This document shows positions 15,519 to 24,961 of a stretch of DNA of 42,562 nucleotides, in pieces (positions within the stretch are counted from its first letter, which is position 1; each line of letters begins with the position of its first letter). The notes under the pieces are model-generated. The model did not search any database. It was not told where the DNA came from and worked only from the letters and a program-made list of their open reading frames with translations. The stretch lies in contig CAMWLS010000017.1 of the NCBI GenBank assembly GCA_947175205.1, forward strand, positions 1 through 42,562, given 5' to 3'. The translations under genes were made by a program, and so were the position numbers. The stretch comes from an uncultured Porphyromonadaceae bacterium (GTDB lineage: Bacteria; Bacteroidota; Bacteroidia; Bacteroidales; Muribaculaceae).

Positions 15519-17456
15519 ATGATCAATATAACTTTTCCAGATAACTCAGTAAAGCAGTTTGAGGCAGGCGTCACCCCACTTCAGATTGCGGAATCCATAA
15601 GTTCACGTCTGGCTCAGGACGTTTTAGCTGCTTCTGTCAATGGACAGGAATGGGATTTAACACGCCCCATCACAGAAGATGCGGCTATAAAACTTTTCAA
15701 GTGGGAAGACACAGAGGGCAAGCACGCTTTCTGGCACAGTTCAGCTCATCTGCTGGCTGAGGCCCTGCAGGAACTTTACCCCGGTGTTAAGTTCGGCATA
15801 GGTCCGGCAATTGAAAACGGCTTCTACTACGACATTGACCCCGGAGAGCACAAACTCACAGATGAGGACTTTGCCAAGATTGAGAAGAAAATGCTGGAAC
15901 TGGCCCAGCAGAAACAGGATATTGTACGTAAGGACATCAGTAAGGCTGACGCCCTGAAAATGTTCGGTGACCGTGGCGAGACTTATAAATGTGAGCTTAT
16001 CTCTGAATTAGAGGACGGCCACATAACCACATATACTCAGGGATCATTCACTGACCTTTGCCGTGGCCCGCATATCCCCACCACTGCTCCCATCAAGGCA
16101 GTAAAAATAACCTCTCTTGCAGGCGCTTACTGGCGCGGCGATGAGAAGCGCAACCAGCTGGTACGCGTTTACGGCATCAGCTTCCCCAAGAAAAAAATGC
16201 TGGATGAATATCTGGCAATGCTGGAAGAAGCCAAGAAGCGTGACCATCGTAAACTGGGAAAGGAGATGGAACTGTTTACATTCTCTCAGAATGTGGGCGC
16301 CGGACTTCCCCTCTGGTTACCCAAGGGAGCCGCTCTCAGAGAGCGTCTGGAGCAGTTCCTGCGCAAGATACAGAAGCAGTACGGATACCTGCAGGTTATC
16401 ACCCCCCATATCGGCAACAAGAACCTGTATGTAACCTCAGGACATTACGCCAAGTATGGCAAGGATTCTTTCCAGCCCATACATACTCCCGAGGAAGGTG
16501 AAGAGTATCTGCTCAAACCCATGAACTGCCCTCACCACTGCGAGATATTCAGAGCCGCACCGCGCTCGTACCGTGACCTTCCCATGCGCCTTGCCGAATT
16601 CGGTACCGTTTACCGTTATGAGCAGAGCGGTGAGCTGCATGGTCTGACCCGCGTACGTGGCTTTACGCAGGATGACGCACACATTTACTGCGCCCCTGAT
16701 CAGATAAAAGAGGAATTCCTTAAGGTGATGGATATTATTTTCTACATCTTCAAGGCTCTGAAATTTGATAATTTTGAGGCTCAGATTTCACTCAGAGACC
16801 CCAATAACAAGCAGAAATATATAGGTTCTGATGAGAACTGGCATCTTGCTGAGCAGGCTATCATTGAGGCTTGCGCAGAGAAGGGGCTGAACGCACGCAC
16901 AGAACTGGGAGAAGCAGCCTTCTACGGACCCAAGCTTGACTTCATGGTAAAAGACGCCATAGGCCGCCGCTGGCAGTTAGGAACCATTCAGGTGGACTAT
17001 AATCTTCCTGAGCGCTTCCAGCTGGAATACACCGGTGCTGACAACCAGAAACACCGTCCGGTTATGATTCACCGTGCGCCTTTCGGCTCAATGGAGCGCT
17101 TTGTAGCCGTCCTTCTGGAGCACACCGCAGGTAAATTCCCCTTATGGCTGGCACCTGACCAGGCGGTTATATTACCCATAAGCGAGAAGTTTAATGATTA
17201 CGCTTATGAGGTTATGAAAGAGCTTAACCGCAATGACATCCGTGCCATTGTGGATGACCGGAACGAGAAAATCGGTAAAAAAATACGTGACAACGAGCTA
17301 AAGCGCATACCCTACCTGCTCATTGTAGGAGAAAAAGAAGCAGAAAATGCAGAAGTTTCAGTAAGAAAACAGGGTGAAGGTGATAAAGGTACAATGAAAA
17401 TTGCTAACTTTGTGGCGCAAATAACTGACGAAGTCAACAAAATGACAAATCAATAA
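15519..17456 (+). CDS. thrS: Threonyl-tRNA synthetase
   Basis: ThrS charges tRNA(Thr) with threonine in the cytosol. The 645 residues show the full bacterial layout: TGS domain (residues ~1-60, INITFPDNS start), the editing domain with [11 protein letters not shown] and DLCRGPH motifs, the class II catalytic core with zinc ligand Cys in [10 protein letters not shown] and motif 2 around [12 protein letters not shown], motif 3 near [11 protein letters not shown], and an anticodon-binding C-terminal domain. I use ATG 15519, as the 22-residue extension before it overlaps the promoter. It heads the conserved thrS-infC-rpmI-rplT order; infC begins nine bases after the stop. Confidence 0.98.
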   Translation: MINITFPDNSVKQFEAGVTPLQIAESISSRLAQDVLAASVNGQEWDLTRPITEDAAIKLFKWEDTEGKHAFWHSSAHLLAEALQELYPGVKFGIGPAIENGFYYDIDPGEHKLTDEDFAKIEKKMLELAQQKQDIVRKDISKADALKMFGDRGETYKCELISELEDGHITTYTQGSFTDLCRGPHIPTTAPIKAVKITSLAGAYWRGDEKRNQLVRVYGISFPKKKMLDEYLAMLEEAKKRDHRKLGKEMELFTFSQNVGAGLPLWLPKGAALRERLEQFLRKIQKQYGYLQVITPHIGNKNLYVTSGHYAKYGKDSFQPIHTPEEGEEYLLKPMNCPHHCEIFRAAPRSYRDLPMRLAEFGTVYRYEQSGELHGLTRVRGFTQDDAHIYCAPDQIKEEFLKVMDIIFYIFKALKFDNFEAQISLRDPNNKQKYIGSDENWHLAEQAIIEACAEKGLNARTELGEAAFYGPKLDFMVKDAIGRRWQLGTIQVDYNLPERFQLEYTGADNQKHRPVMIHRAPFGSMERFVAVLLEHTAGKFPLWLAPDQAVILPISEKFNDYAYEVMKELNRNDIRAIVDDRNEKIGKKIRDNELKRIPYLLIVGEKEAENAEVSVRKQGEGDKGTMKIANFVAQITDEVNKMTNQ

Positions 17457-17465
17457 TCCCCCTGA

Positions 17466-18083
17466 ATGGAGAAAAAGCCCTTTAATCCCGCTTCGCGTCC
17501 GGCCCGTCCGGCAGGAGCACCGCGCCCCGTGGCGCCCCGTGGTAACGGCAGAAGAGGAGTTCCTGACCGTAATGCCAAAGACCCTAATGCCATCAATGAG
17601 CACATACGTGCCCGTGAGGTGCGTCTGGTGGGTGACAATGTCACCCCCGGTATTTACTCTATTCAGGAAGCTCTAAGAATAGCCGAGGAGCAGGAACTGG
17701 ACCTGGTGGAAATCTCACCCACCGCTGAACCGCCCGTGTGCAAAGTGCTGGATTATCAGAAATATCTATACCAGCAGAAGAAGAAAGCTAAGGAAATCAA
17801 GGCCAAAGCTACAAAGGTGGTGGTTAAGGAAATCCGCTTCGGACCCCAGACTGATGATCATGATTATAACTTCAAGCTTAAGCATGCCATCAGTTTCCTT
17901 CAGGAAGGAGCCAAGGTCAAGGCCTATGTGTTTTTCAAAGGACGCTCCATACTGTTCAAGGAGCAGGGAGAAGTCCTTCTCCTGAGATTTGCCAACGACC
18001 TGGAAGAATACGGAAAGGTTGAGCAGATGCCACTTCTGGAAGGCAAGCGTATGATTATCATGCTTACCCCCAAGAAGAAGTAA
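17466..18083 (+). CDS. infC: Translation initiation factor IF-3
   Basis: IF-3 binds the 30S subunit, prevents premature 50S joining and proofreads the start codon and initiator tRNA. Residues ~42-110 form the N-domain ([16 protein letters not shown] start), followed by a lysine-rich linker helix ([13 protein letters not shown]) and the C-domain with the [16 protein letters not shown] segment. The 205 residues include an N-terminal extension of about 40 residues that is rich in Arg and Pro ([14 protein letters not shown]), longer than in E. coli. The start is ATG at 17466. The gene lies between thrS and rpmI, as usual. Confidence 0.97.
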   Translation: MEKKPFNPASRPARPAGAPRPVAPRGNGRRGVPDRNAKDPNAINEHIRAREVRLVGDNVTPGIYSIQEALRIAEEQELDLVEISPTAEPPVCKVLDYQKYLYQQKKKAKEIKAKATKVVVKEIRFGPQTDDHDYNFKLKHAISFLQEGAKVKAYVFFKGRSILFKEQGEVLLLRFANDLEEYGKVEQMPLLEGKRMIIMLTPKKK

Positions 18084-18155
18084 CACAACAGAAAATGAAG
18101 CATCACGCGATGATGTCATCATATATTTTACGAATTAATAAATTAACAAAAAACA

Positions 18156-18353
18156 ATGCCTAAGATTAAGACTAACTCCGGTGCCAAAAAGAGGTTCGCC
18201 CTTACCGGATCAGGAAAAATCAAAAGAAAACATGCCTTCAAAAGTCACATCCTGACCAAGAAGACTAAGAAACAGAAACGTAACCTTACTCACTTCGGCA
18301 CCGTTGCCAAGGTTGATGTAGCCGGCGTAAAGGCACTGCTTGCCATGAAGTAA
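18156..18353 (+). CDS. rpmI: 50S ribosomal protein L35
   Basis: This is a 65-residue, highly basic protein of the large subunit. The start [14 protein letters not shown], then TGSGKIKR and the KKQKRNL segment, is the standard L35 pattern. It is 72 bases after infC and 119 bases before rplT. Confidence 0.98.
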   Translation: MPKIKTNSGAKKRFALTGSGKIKRKHAFKSHILTKKTKKQKRNLTHFGTVAKVDVAGVKALLAMK

Positions 18354-18410
18354 GCCGCCGATATAAGTTTCAGGTTTCCTTAATTCGTGATTTATCTTTA
18401 TTTATTAACC

Positions 18411-18454
18411 GGATGTACAGCCTCAAAGAGCTTTTCACACTGCCGCTGACATCC
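18411..18454 (+). promoter_or_regulatory. Stem-loop between rpmI and rplT, possible r-protein regulatory site
   Basis: GGATGT-A-CAGC (18411-18421) pairs with GCTGACATCC (18445-18454), a 10-bp stem with one bulged A and a 23-base loop. It ends 18 bases before the rplT ATG. In other bacteria L20 represses its own operon by binding mRNA near rpmI; whether this stem serves that role here is inference. Confidence 0.4.
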
Positions 18455-18472
18455 AAACAACATTAAAGAACA

Positions 18473-18823
18473 ATGCCAAGATCAGTCAACCACGTGGCTT
18501 CACGTGCTCGTCGCAAAAAAATCCTTAAGCTTACACGCGGTTATTATGGTTGCCGCCGCAACGTATGGACCGTAGCTAAGAACACATGGGAAAAAGGTTT
18601 AACTTACGCTTACCGTGATCGCAAGAACAAGAAGCGTAATTTCCGTGCTCTGTGGATTCAGCGTATTAACGCTGCCGCACGCCTGGAGGACCTCAGCTAC
18701 AGCAAGCTCATGGGTCTCATCCACAAGAGCGGTATAGAAATAAACCGTAAGGTGCTGGCAGACCTCGCCATGAACAACCCCGCAGCTTTCAAGGCTGTTG
18801 TTGAAAAGGTGAAGAACGCATAA
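18473..18823 (+). CDS. rplT: 50S ribosomal protein L20
   Basis: L20 binds 23S rRNA early in 50S assembly. The 116 residues open with [19 protein letters not shown] and contain the GYYGCRRN and [11 protein letters not shown] motifs typical of the basic N-terminal helix. It closes the thrS operon and is followed by a strong terminator. Confidence 0.98.
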   Translation: MPRSVNHVASRARRKKILKLTRGYYGCRRNVWTVAKNTWEKGLTYAYRDRKNKKRNFRALWIQRINAAARLEDLSYSKLMGLIHKSGIEINRKVLADLAMNNPAAFKAVVEKVKNA

Positions 18824-18843
18824 TCATCCCCTGAACGGTAAAG

Positions 18844-18886
18844 AAAAACGGGAAACAGACTCCGATGTCTGTTTCCCGTTTTTTTT
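18844..18886 (+). terminator. Rho-independent terminator after rplT
   Basis: A perfect stem of 14 bp (AACGGGAAACAGAC and its complement), or 17 bp counting flanking A-T pairs, with a 6-base TCCGAT loop, runs into eight T residues ending at 18886. This is the clearest terminator in the window. Confidence 0.93.
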
Positions 18887-19015
18887 AGAGCCCGTTCACC
18901 AATATTTGTTAACGCTGAGGGACGGGGTATAAGAAAGCTGAACTATATAATATTGTCACAAGCGCAATGCATGATGAAATTAAGGGATTAGTGCTGACGG
19001 ATGGGAATTTTTTAC

Positions 19016-19023
19016 TAATTTTG
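19016..19023 (+). promoter_or_regulatory. -7 element for lon
   Basis: TAATTTTG at 19016-19023 matches TAnnTTTG. Ten bases separate it from the ATG at 19034, and 28 from the ATG at 19052, so the second start fits a normal leader better. Confidence 0.5.
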
Positions 19024-19051
19024 GGGGCGTTTTATGCACTATACATACAGC

Positions 19052-21460
19052 ATGTCAAATTCTCAAGATAAATCGTCTTCCGTGAAGACTTCATTCCATA
19101 TAGGTCATATTGACATAAATCCCTCTGCATTTGAGGCTAAACCGGCAACGGACGGGCTTCCACTGTTAGTAACCCGGAATCTTGTCCTGTTCCCGGGAGT
19201 ATCACTCCCTTTGGTTCTGGTGCGTGATGACTCTCTTTTTCTGGCTCGTGAGGCAGAGCGGCTTCACATACCCGTGGGTGTGGTGAATCAGCTTAATCAG
19301 GACAATGAGGAAGTGACTTCTCTGTCTGAGGTTTTTGATTACGGTGTCTTTGCGCATGTAGTGAAAGTCCTGGAGATGCCTGATGACACTCATCTGGCAC
19401 TTCTTAAGGCCGGGACACGTTTCAGAATTACCGGAGAAGGGAACACTGATGTTGTTCCCATGGCCACGCTGCATGCTCACGTGGTAAGGGCAAATGAGAC
19501 AGACTCTCATGACCAGAATATGATGCAGGCGCTGGCCTCCAATATCCGTGACTGTGCCCAATCTATAATAGAGGCTATGTCTAATGACGGGGCTGAGTTC
19601 AAATCCAACATGGATAACTATACCACTCCGGATGAGGTTATTAATTTTGTGTGTACTACCGCCCCCGTGGAGATAGAAGATAAACGCAGCCTGCTGTCAC
19701 GACGCTCACTTATGAAGCGTGGCACTGAGCTGCTGGTGCTTCTGCAGGGCTTACAATCACAGCACAACATGCGCCGTGAGCTGTTTGAGGCAACTAAAAC
19801 TGAAATGGATGCCCACCAGCGCGAAGCATTCCTGCGTCAGGAGATGGAAATTATCTCTAATCAGCTTTATGGCGATGCTGATGATTTGGAGCAGCTTCAG
19901 AAGCGAATAAATGAAACTGACCTACCTGAACATATCCGCAAGGCCATGGAGCGCGAGATGACACGTCTCAAGCGCTTTAATCCCCAAAGTCCTGATTTTT
20001 CAGTACTGTACGGCTATATTGAGACGGTACTGGATATACCCTGGAACAAGGCTTCTGACGCTGTTCCGGAATATAACACCGCCGTTGAGGTACTGGATGC
20101 TGACCATTACGGGCTTACCAAGGTCAAGGAGCGTATTCTGGAGCAGATAGCCGTACTGGTGAACAATCCTGAGGGGCGCGCTCCCATACTGTGTCTGGTG
20201 GGCCCTCCCGGAGTGGGCAAAACCTCCCTGGGAAGGTCTGTGGCACGTGCTCTGGGACGCGAATATGCACGTGTTTCACTGGGTGGACTGCATGACGAGG
20301 CTGAAATACGAGGTCACAGGCGCACTTACATTGGTGCCATGCCTGGACGCATCATTGCTGCCCTCAGAAAAGCCGGGACCAATAATCCGGTGATAGTACT
20401 GGATGAGATAGACAAAATTGGTAAAGATTACAAAGGGGACCCGGATGCCGCACTTCTCGAGGTCTTGGATCCAGAGCAGAATAAATATTTCCATGACAAC
20501 TACATAGACCTTGACGTGGACTTGTCCAAGGTTGTATTCATTGCCACGGCAAATAATCTCAGTACTATTTCAGCGCCCTTGCTGGACCGCATGGAAATTA
20601 TAGACCTCAGCGGTTATGTGGTGGAGGAGAAAATGGAAATTGCACGCCGTCACCTTATTCCGGAAATAATGAAGGAACTGGGCTACAAAGGGCCTGAGCT
20701 CAAGATTTCCGATAAGGCACTTCAGACCATAATAGAGCGCTATACCTCAGAGAGTGGTGTGCGAGCGTTGAAAAAGATGCTTCAGAAAACCGTGCGCCGT
20801 GCCATTGTGGCCTCTGTGCGTGGTGATGAGACATTCCCATCAGTCATTGAGCCGGAAAACCTCTATGCCATCCTGGGTAAAGAGCCCTATATCCCGGATG
20901 CTTATGAGGGTAACGATATTCCCGGAGTGGTCAACGGCCTGGCATGGACCGCTGCAGGTGGTACCATCCTCTTGGTGGAAGCTTCACTCTCCCCCGGCAA
21001 GCCGGAGCAGATACATGTCACAGGTAATCTGGGTGATGTGATGAAGGAATCCGCAGCCATATCACTTCAGTGGGTTAAGGCTAATGCAGAACAGTGCGGT
21101 ATAGACCGTGCAGTCCTTGACTCCAAGAGTGTGCATGTCCATTTCCCTGAGGGCGCCATCCCAAAAGACGGCCCATCAGCCGGTATAACCATGGTAACAG
21201 CCATTGTTTCAGCTCTTACAGGTCGCCTGCTCAAGCCTCGTACAGCAATGACCGGTGAAATGTCACTCAGGGGACGCGTGCTGCCTGTTGGTGGCATAAA
21301 AGAGAAGCTCTTAGCCGCGCGCCGCGCAGGGATTAAGACTATAATCCTTTCAGAACGGAACCGTCCTGACGTGGGTGAGATTGACGCCGCTTACACTGAC
21401 GGTCTTGACATCATTTACGTGGATACCGTTAATGAGGTCCTGGAGAATGCACTAATTTAA
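19052..21460 (+). CDS. lon: ATP-dependent Lon protease
   Basis: Lon degrades misfolded and regulatory proteins in the cytosol as a hexamer. The 802-residue form from ATG 19052 has the N-terminal LON substrate-binding domain (~35-240), a coiled region, the AAA+ module with Walker A GPPGVGKT (384-391) and Walker [11 protein letters not shown], and the C-terminal protease with the Ser709 (PKDGPSAG) and Lys752 (GGIKEK) dyad, 43 residues apart as in E. coli. ATG 19034 would add six residues but lies only 10 bases after the -7 element. A single-gene unit with its own promoter; no heat-shock operator was recognised. Confidence 0.97.
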   Translation: MSNSQDKSSSVKTSFHIGHIDINPSAFEAKPATDGLPLLVTRNLVLFPGVSLPLVLVRDDSLFLAREAERLHIPVGVVNQLNQDNEEVTSLSEVFDYGVFAHVVKVLEMPDDTHLALLKAGTRFRITGEGNTDVVPMATLHAHVVRANETDSHDQNMMQALASNIRDCAQSIIEAMSNDGAEFKSNMDNYTTPDEVINFVCTTAPVEIEDKRSLLSRRSLMKRGTELLVLLQGLQSQHNMRRELFEATKTEMDAHQREAFLRQEMEIISNQLYGDADDLEQLQKRINETDLPEHIRKAMEREMTRLKRFNPQSPDFSVLYGYIETVLDIPWNKASDAVPEYNTAVEVLDADHYGLTKVKERILEQIAVLVNNPEGRAPILCLVGPPGVGKTSLGRSVARALGREYARVSLGGLHDEAEIRGHRRTYIGAMPGRIIAALRKAGTNNPVIVLDEIDKIGKDYKGDPDAALLEVLDPEQNKYFHDNYIDLDVDLSKVVFIATANNLSTISAPLLDRMEIIDLSGYVVEEKMEIARRHLIPEIMKELGYKGPELKISDKALQTIIERYTSESGVRALKKMLQKTVRRAIVASVRGDETFPSVIEPENLYAILGKEPYIPDAYEGNDIPGVVNGLAWTAAGGTILLVEASLSPGKPEQIHVTGNLGDVMKESAAISLQWVKANAEQCGIDRAVLDSKSVHVHFPEGAIPKDGPSAGITMVTAIVSALTGRLLKPRTAMTGEMSLRGRVLPVGGIKEKLLAARRAGIKTIILSERNRPDVGEIDAAYTDGLDIIYVDTVNEVLENALI

Positions 21461-21492
21461 GCACTTGATGACAGTCATTCATAGCAAAAGAC

Positions 21493-21500
21493 TATATTTG
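21493..21500 (+). promoter_or_regulatory. -7 element before the PCMD lipoprotein gene
   Basis: TATATTTG at 21493-21500 matches TAnnTTTG, 31 bases before the ATG at 21532. The nearest TTG upstream is 25 bases away, longer than the usual ~20. Confidence 0.5.
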
Positions 21501-21531
21501 TATTCTGAATGAATTCATAAACATATACAGT

Positions 21532-23106
21532 ATGAATAAGAGCCGGAGAATTTACCTGACAGTATGCGCAGCCTATATGCTGATGCTGTGCGGGGCATGC
21601 ATCAAGAATGACATTCCCTACCCCAAAATTCAGGCCAATATAATTAATATGGAGGCCCGAGGACAGACTCAGGGCGCATCCATTGACTCAGCCGCGCGCA
21701 CCGTTAAACTGTATTTCCCTGAAGAAACTGACCTTTACCATGTCAATATAGAATCAGTAACGCTTACTGAGGGTGCTCATTTTGTGCCTGATACAGTGGT
21801 AACTGAACTTAACCTCAGTTCTCCCGTAACACTGACAGTGGAATTATATCAGCAGTATGAGTGGACCATTTCTGCCGTTCAGAACATAGAACGCTACTTC
21901 ACCATAGCCGGTCAGATAGGAGCAACTCTGATTGACGCTCCGGGACGTCGCGTGGTGGTCTCTGTATCAGAACACGCTGACCTTGCGGCTCTCACTGTGG
22001 AGTCCATGAAACTGGGTCCACGCGGCTGTACCACCATACCTGACATGACCGGTAAGACAGTAAACTTCACCAGCCCGGTGGATGTGGAGATTATCTCACA
22101 CGGACACAGCGAGATATGGACCATTTATGTTGAGACCACCGCAAGTACGGTCAACACTGTCAAGGCTGATGCGTGGACACAGGTGGCCTTTGTGTACGGA
22201 GAGGCGCAGGGTGAGCGTAAAAACGGTATAGAGTATCGCCTGCAGGGTGACACTCAGTGGACTCGCGTTCCTGATGAGTGGGTGACCAGTGACGGTGGCA
22301 GTTTCTATGCCCGCATACTTCATCTGACTCCCGGTACAACTTATGAAGCACGTGCTTTCAGTGACAGTGAATACGGTCAGGCGCTGACCTTCACAACCGG
22401 CGCCGCAATCCAAGTACCGAATTCCGCCCTTGACCAGTGGTGGCTTAACGGCAAGGTGTGGTGTCCGTGGGAAGAGGGCGGAACCCCCTATTGGGATACC
22501 GGCAACAAGGGTGCCACCACACTGGGTTCCTCAAACAGTTTCCCCACTGAAGATACCAGTACCGGAAGTGGCTGGGCTGCCCAGCTGGAAACACGTTTTG
22601 TGGGTATAGGCAGTATAGGAAAGCTTGCGGCCGGTAACCTCTTTGTGGGCAGCTATGTGCGCACAGAGGGAACCAACGGCGTGCTGAGTTTCGGCAGACC
22701 TTTCACGGAAAGACCCACCAAGCTGCGCGGCTATATGAAGTATAAGACCGCTCCGGTTTCTTCTGCCTCAAAGGACTTTGACTACATGAAGGGACGCCCG
22801 GATACATGCATAATATGGTGTGCTCTCATTGACCAGGATGAGCCTTTTGAGATACGCACTAACCCCAATAACCGCCAGCTTTTTGATTCCAACGGTTCAT
22901 ATGTAGTGGCATACGGCAACTTCCAGTCAGGTGAAGATATTCCCGGATATATCCCATTTGAGATTAATCTGGATTATACATCCACCTCACGAGTGCCTAA
23001 ATTCATCCTCATTACAGCTTCTGCAAGTAAGTATGGTGATTACTTTACAGGTGGCGCCGGAGCCACACTGTGGTTAGACAATCTTGAACTGCTTTATGAT
23101 TATTAA
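21532..23106 (+). CDS. PCMD-domain surface lipoprotein
   Basis: This 524-residue protein begins with a basic-hydrophobic signal and a likely lipobox cysteine at residue 23 (CGAC; the -3 residue is Cys, not the usual Leu, so it is slightly atypical). Two beta-rich repeats follow (~30-205), each of the kind SIDSAARTVKLYFPEETDL, then a fibronectin-like segment (~210-295). The last ~220 residues fit the PCMD (putative carbohydrate metabolism) domain: W-rich start, the SGWAAQLETRFVG strand and the ATLWLDNLELLY ending. PCMD lipoproteins are thought to bind glycans at the Bacteroidales surface; the ligand is unknown. The stop overlaps the start of the next gene by 11 bases. Confidence 0.82.
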   Translation: MNKSRRIYLTVCAAYMLMLCGACIKNDIPYPKIQANIINMEARGQTQGASIDSAARTVKLYFPEETDLYHVNIESVTLTEGAHFVPDTVVTELNLSSPVTLTVELYQQYEWTISAVQNIERYFTIAGQIGATLIDAPGRRVVVSVSEHADLAALTVESMKLGPRGCTTIPDMTGKTVNFTSPVDVEIISHGHSEIWTIYVETTASTVNTVKADAWTQVAFVYGEAQGERKNGIEYRLQGDTQWTRVPDEWVTSDGGSFYARILHLTPGTTYEARAFSDSEYGQALTFTTGAAIQVPNSALDQWWLNGKVWCPWEEGGTPYWDTGNKGATTLGSSNSFPTEDTSTGSGWAAQLETRFVGIGSIGKLAAGNLFVGSYVRTEGTNGVLSFGRPFTERPTKLRGYMKYKTAPVSSASKDFDYMKGRPDTCIIWCALIDQDEPFEIRTNPNNRQLFDSNGSYVVAYGNFQSGEDIPGYIPFEINLDYTSTSRVPKFILITASASKYGDYFTGGAGATLWLDNLELLYDY

Positions 23107-24145
23107 GCGACTGCTTTCACTCCTCTCTCTCTCTCTGTTTGTCACCGGTGCTCAAGCAGCACCTGACAGTACAGGACACCGTAGCGTGAACTATGTTCCC
23201 ACGCTGGGGGGCGTGGTACGTGGACGCTTTGAGCAGACTACCAATGATGGCGGTAAAGGACGTTTTGCGGTACGTAATGCGCGTCTGAGTGTCAGAGGCC
23301 AGGTGCTTCCTGATTTTGGGTACTTCATCCTGACTGATTTCTGTGACATGGGAAAGATTAAGATTCTGGATGCCTACGCACGTTTCGCGCCGGAATCTCT
23401 TCACGGACATCTAAAGGTGGATATGGGGCAGTCTCGCATGCCTTTCTCAGTGGATGCCTCACGTGTACCGGGGCTATATTATTTTGCCAACCGTTCGTTC
23501 ATTGGTAAGACGGTGGGAAACCTCCGCGGAGTGGGAGTGAGAGTCTCATATTCATTTAGCGGACTGCCACTGGACCTTGAGGCCGGAATGTTCAACAGCG
23601 CTACTATTGGAGACCATACACCGTGGCAGACTGAATACTGCTACGCCGGTAAGGCACGTTACACTTTCATCCCCACCGGACTTTTTGCAGAAGCCGGATT
23701 TGAAAGCACTTATCCGGGCGGTATCCGTATAAATAATACTGATTTCTGTCTCCAGTGGCACGATGCGCACTGGCTGCTGGAAGCTGAATACATGTACAAG
23801 CATTATACCGGTGACGCTGCTCCTGCATGCCACGGATATAATTTCATGGCTGACTGGCACACACCTGTACGCTGGAATATGTTCAACACCTTTTCATCCC
23901 AGATTCGCTGGGACGGAATGACCTGTCACAGTGACGGCAAGACCGTAGATGAAGCTACAGCAAAACTGACATGCACTGACCCCGCAAGAAACCGCCTCAC
24001 TGCCGGTGTCACGGTATCACGCATAATGAGCAAATACCGCGCTGACATCCGCCTGAATTATGAACAATATTTTTTACACCACGACACCGCCGTCACTCCT
24101 GACTGCGCCAATAAACTGTGCGTGGAATTATCTTTAAATTTCTAA
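23096..24145 (+). CDS. Outer-membrane porin, OprO/OprP-like beta-barrel
   Basis: The 349-residue protein begins with a clear signal peptide (MIIKRLLSLLSLSLF then AQA) and continues as alternating strands of an outer-membrane barrel. Segments such as RNARLSVRGQVLPDFGYFILTD near the start and QSRMPFSVDASR after it match the phosphate-selective porin O/P family, which in Bacteroidales carries varied small anions. The last residue is Phe (LSLNF), the usual sorting signal for BAM. I use ATG 23096; a frame to 23084 would only place a short leader before the signal. A (CT)7 run lies in the signal-peptide codons. Confidence 0.8.
   Translation: MIIKRLLSLLSLSLFVTGAQAAPDSTGHRSVNYVPTLGGVVRGRFEQTTNDGGKGRFAVRNARLSVRGQVLPDFGYFILTDFCDMGKIKILDAYARFAPESLHGHLKVDMGQSRMPFSVDASRVPGLYYFANRSFIGKTVGNLRGVGVRVSYSFSGLPLDLEAGMFNSATIGDHTPWQTEYCYAGKARYTFIPTGLFAEAGFESTYPGGIRINNTDFCLQWHDAHWLLEAEYMYKHYTGDAAPACHGYNFMADWHTPVRWNMFNTFSSQIRWDGMTCHSDGKTVDEATAKLTCTDPARNRLTAGVTVSRIMSKYRADIRLNYEQYFLHHDTAVTPDCANKLCVELSLNF
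23123..23136 (+). repeat. (CT)7 dinucleotide repeat in the porin signal peptide
   Basis: Seven CT units run inside codons 10-14 of the porin gene. Gain or loss of a unit would shift the frame just after the start. Confidence 0.75.
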
Positions 24146-24162
24146 TCCTGAATAATCTTACC

Positions 24163-24960
24163 ATGACTACAACCAGACATCCTGATATTCCTGCCGGCTC
24201 ATATGTATATACCGCACCTGACGGCCAGAAAATGGCTTATGCGGTTTCCGGCAGTGGCGCCCCTCTGGTCCTCATGCACGGCTGGGGCTGTAACAGCAGC
24301 ACCGTGGCCTCAATAGCAAATGTGGCCTCGCAGACAAATACCGTATATAATGTGGACTTTCCCGGCTTTGGCGCCTCTCCTGAGCCTGATTCCATCTGGG
24401 GAATAGAACGCTATACACGCCTCATTGAGCGCTTTGTAAGAGACCTGGGGCTGGATAATCCCATACTTGTGGGACACTCTTTTGGCGGTCGCGTGGCTCT
24501 GCTGATGAGCTCACGTACACCCGTGAGCAAGGTGATACTGGTGGATGCCGCCGGCCTCAAACCACACCGCAGCTTAAAGTATTATCTTAAGGTTTATAGT
24601 TTCAAGGCTGCCAAAAGCCTGTGCAGGCTGATTTACGGTGCCGAAAAATCAAAAGAAAAAATTGAGAAGATGCGCAGCCGCCACGGTTCCTCTGATTATA
24701 AACAGAGCACCCCGGTCATGCGCGGAATTCTGAGCCGTGTGGTTAACGAGGACCTTTCTGACCGTCTGAGCCACATAGAGGCCCCCACTCTTCTTATCTG
24801 GGGCGCCAATGACAAAGCAACCCCACTGAAAGACGCGAAACTCATGAATAAGGAAATAAAGAATTCAGAATTAGTAGTCTTTCCGGAAGCCGGACATTAT
24901 AGCTTCCTTGATAACCCGGCACGCTTTGCAGCCGTACTGAACTCATATCTAAAACAATAA
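24163..24960 (+). CDS. Alpha/beta-hydrolase
   Basis: This 265-residue hydrolase has the complete alpha/beta-fold triad: the nucleophile Ser106 in GHSFGG, Asp217 in WGANDKATP, and His245 in AGHYSF. HGWG before it supplies the oxyanion loop. The ATG at 24163 starts MTTTRHPD; an upstream frame to 24118 overlaps the porin and adds a leader with no family match. Length and motifs suit a small esterase/lipase or a C-C hydrolase. The MurF-like gene starts one base after the stop, so a role in cell-wall metabolism is a reasonable guess, but no substrate is visible. Confidence 0.87.
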   Translation: MTTTRHPDIPAGSYVYTAPDGQKMAYAVSGSGAPLVLMHGWGCNSSTVASIANVASQTNTVYNVDFPGFGASPEPDSIWGIERYTRLIERFVRDLGLDNPILVGHSFGGRVALLMSSRTPVSKVILVDAAGLKPHRSLKYYLKVYSFKAAKSLCRLIYGAEKSKEKIEKMRSRHGSSDYKQSTPVMRGILSRVVNEDLSDRLSHIEAPTLLIWGANDKATPLKDAKLMNKEIKNSELVVFPEAGHYSFLDNPARFAAVLNSYLKQ

Positions 24961-24961
24961 T

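Noticed and set aside
18354-18410. Promoter for rplT
   Set aside because: AT-rich but without a TAnnTTTG match; rplT is more likely expressed from the thrS operon promoter.
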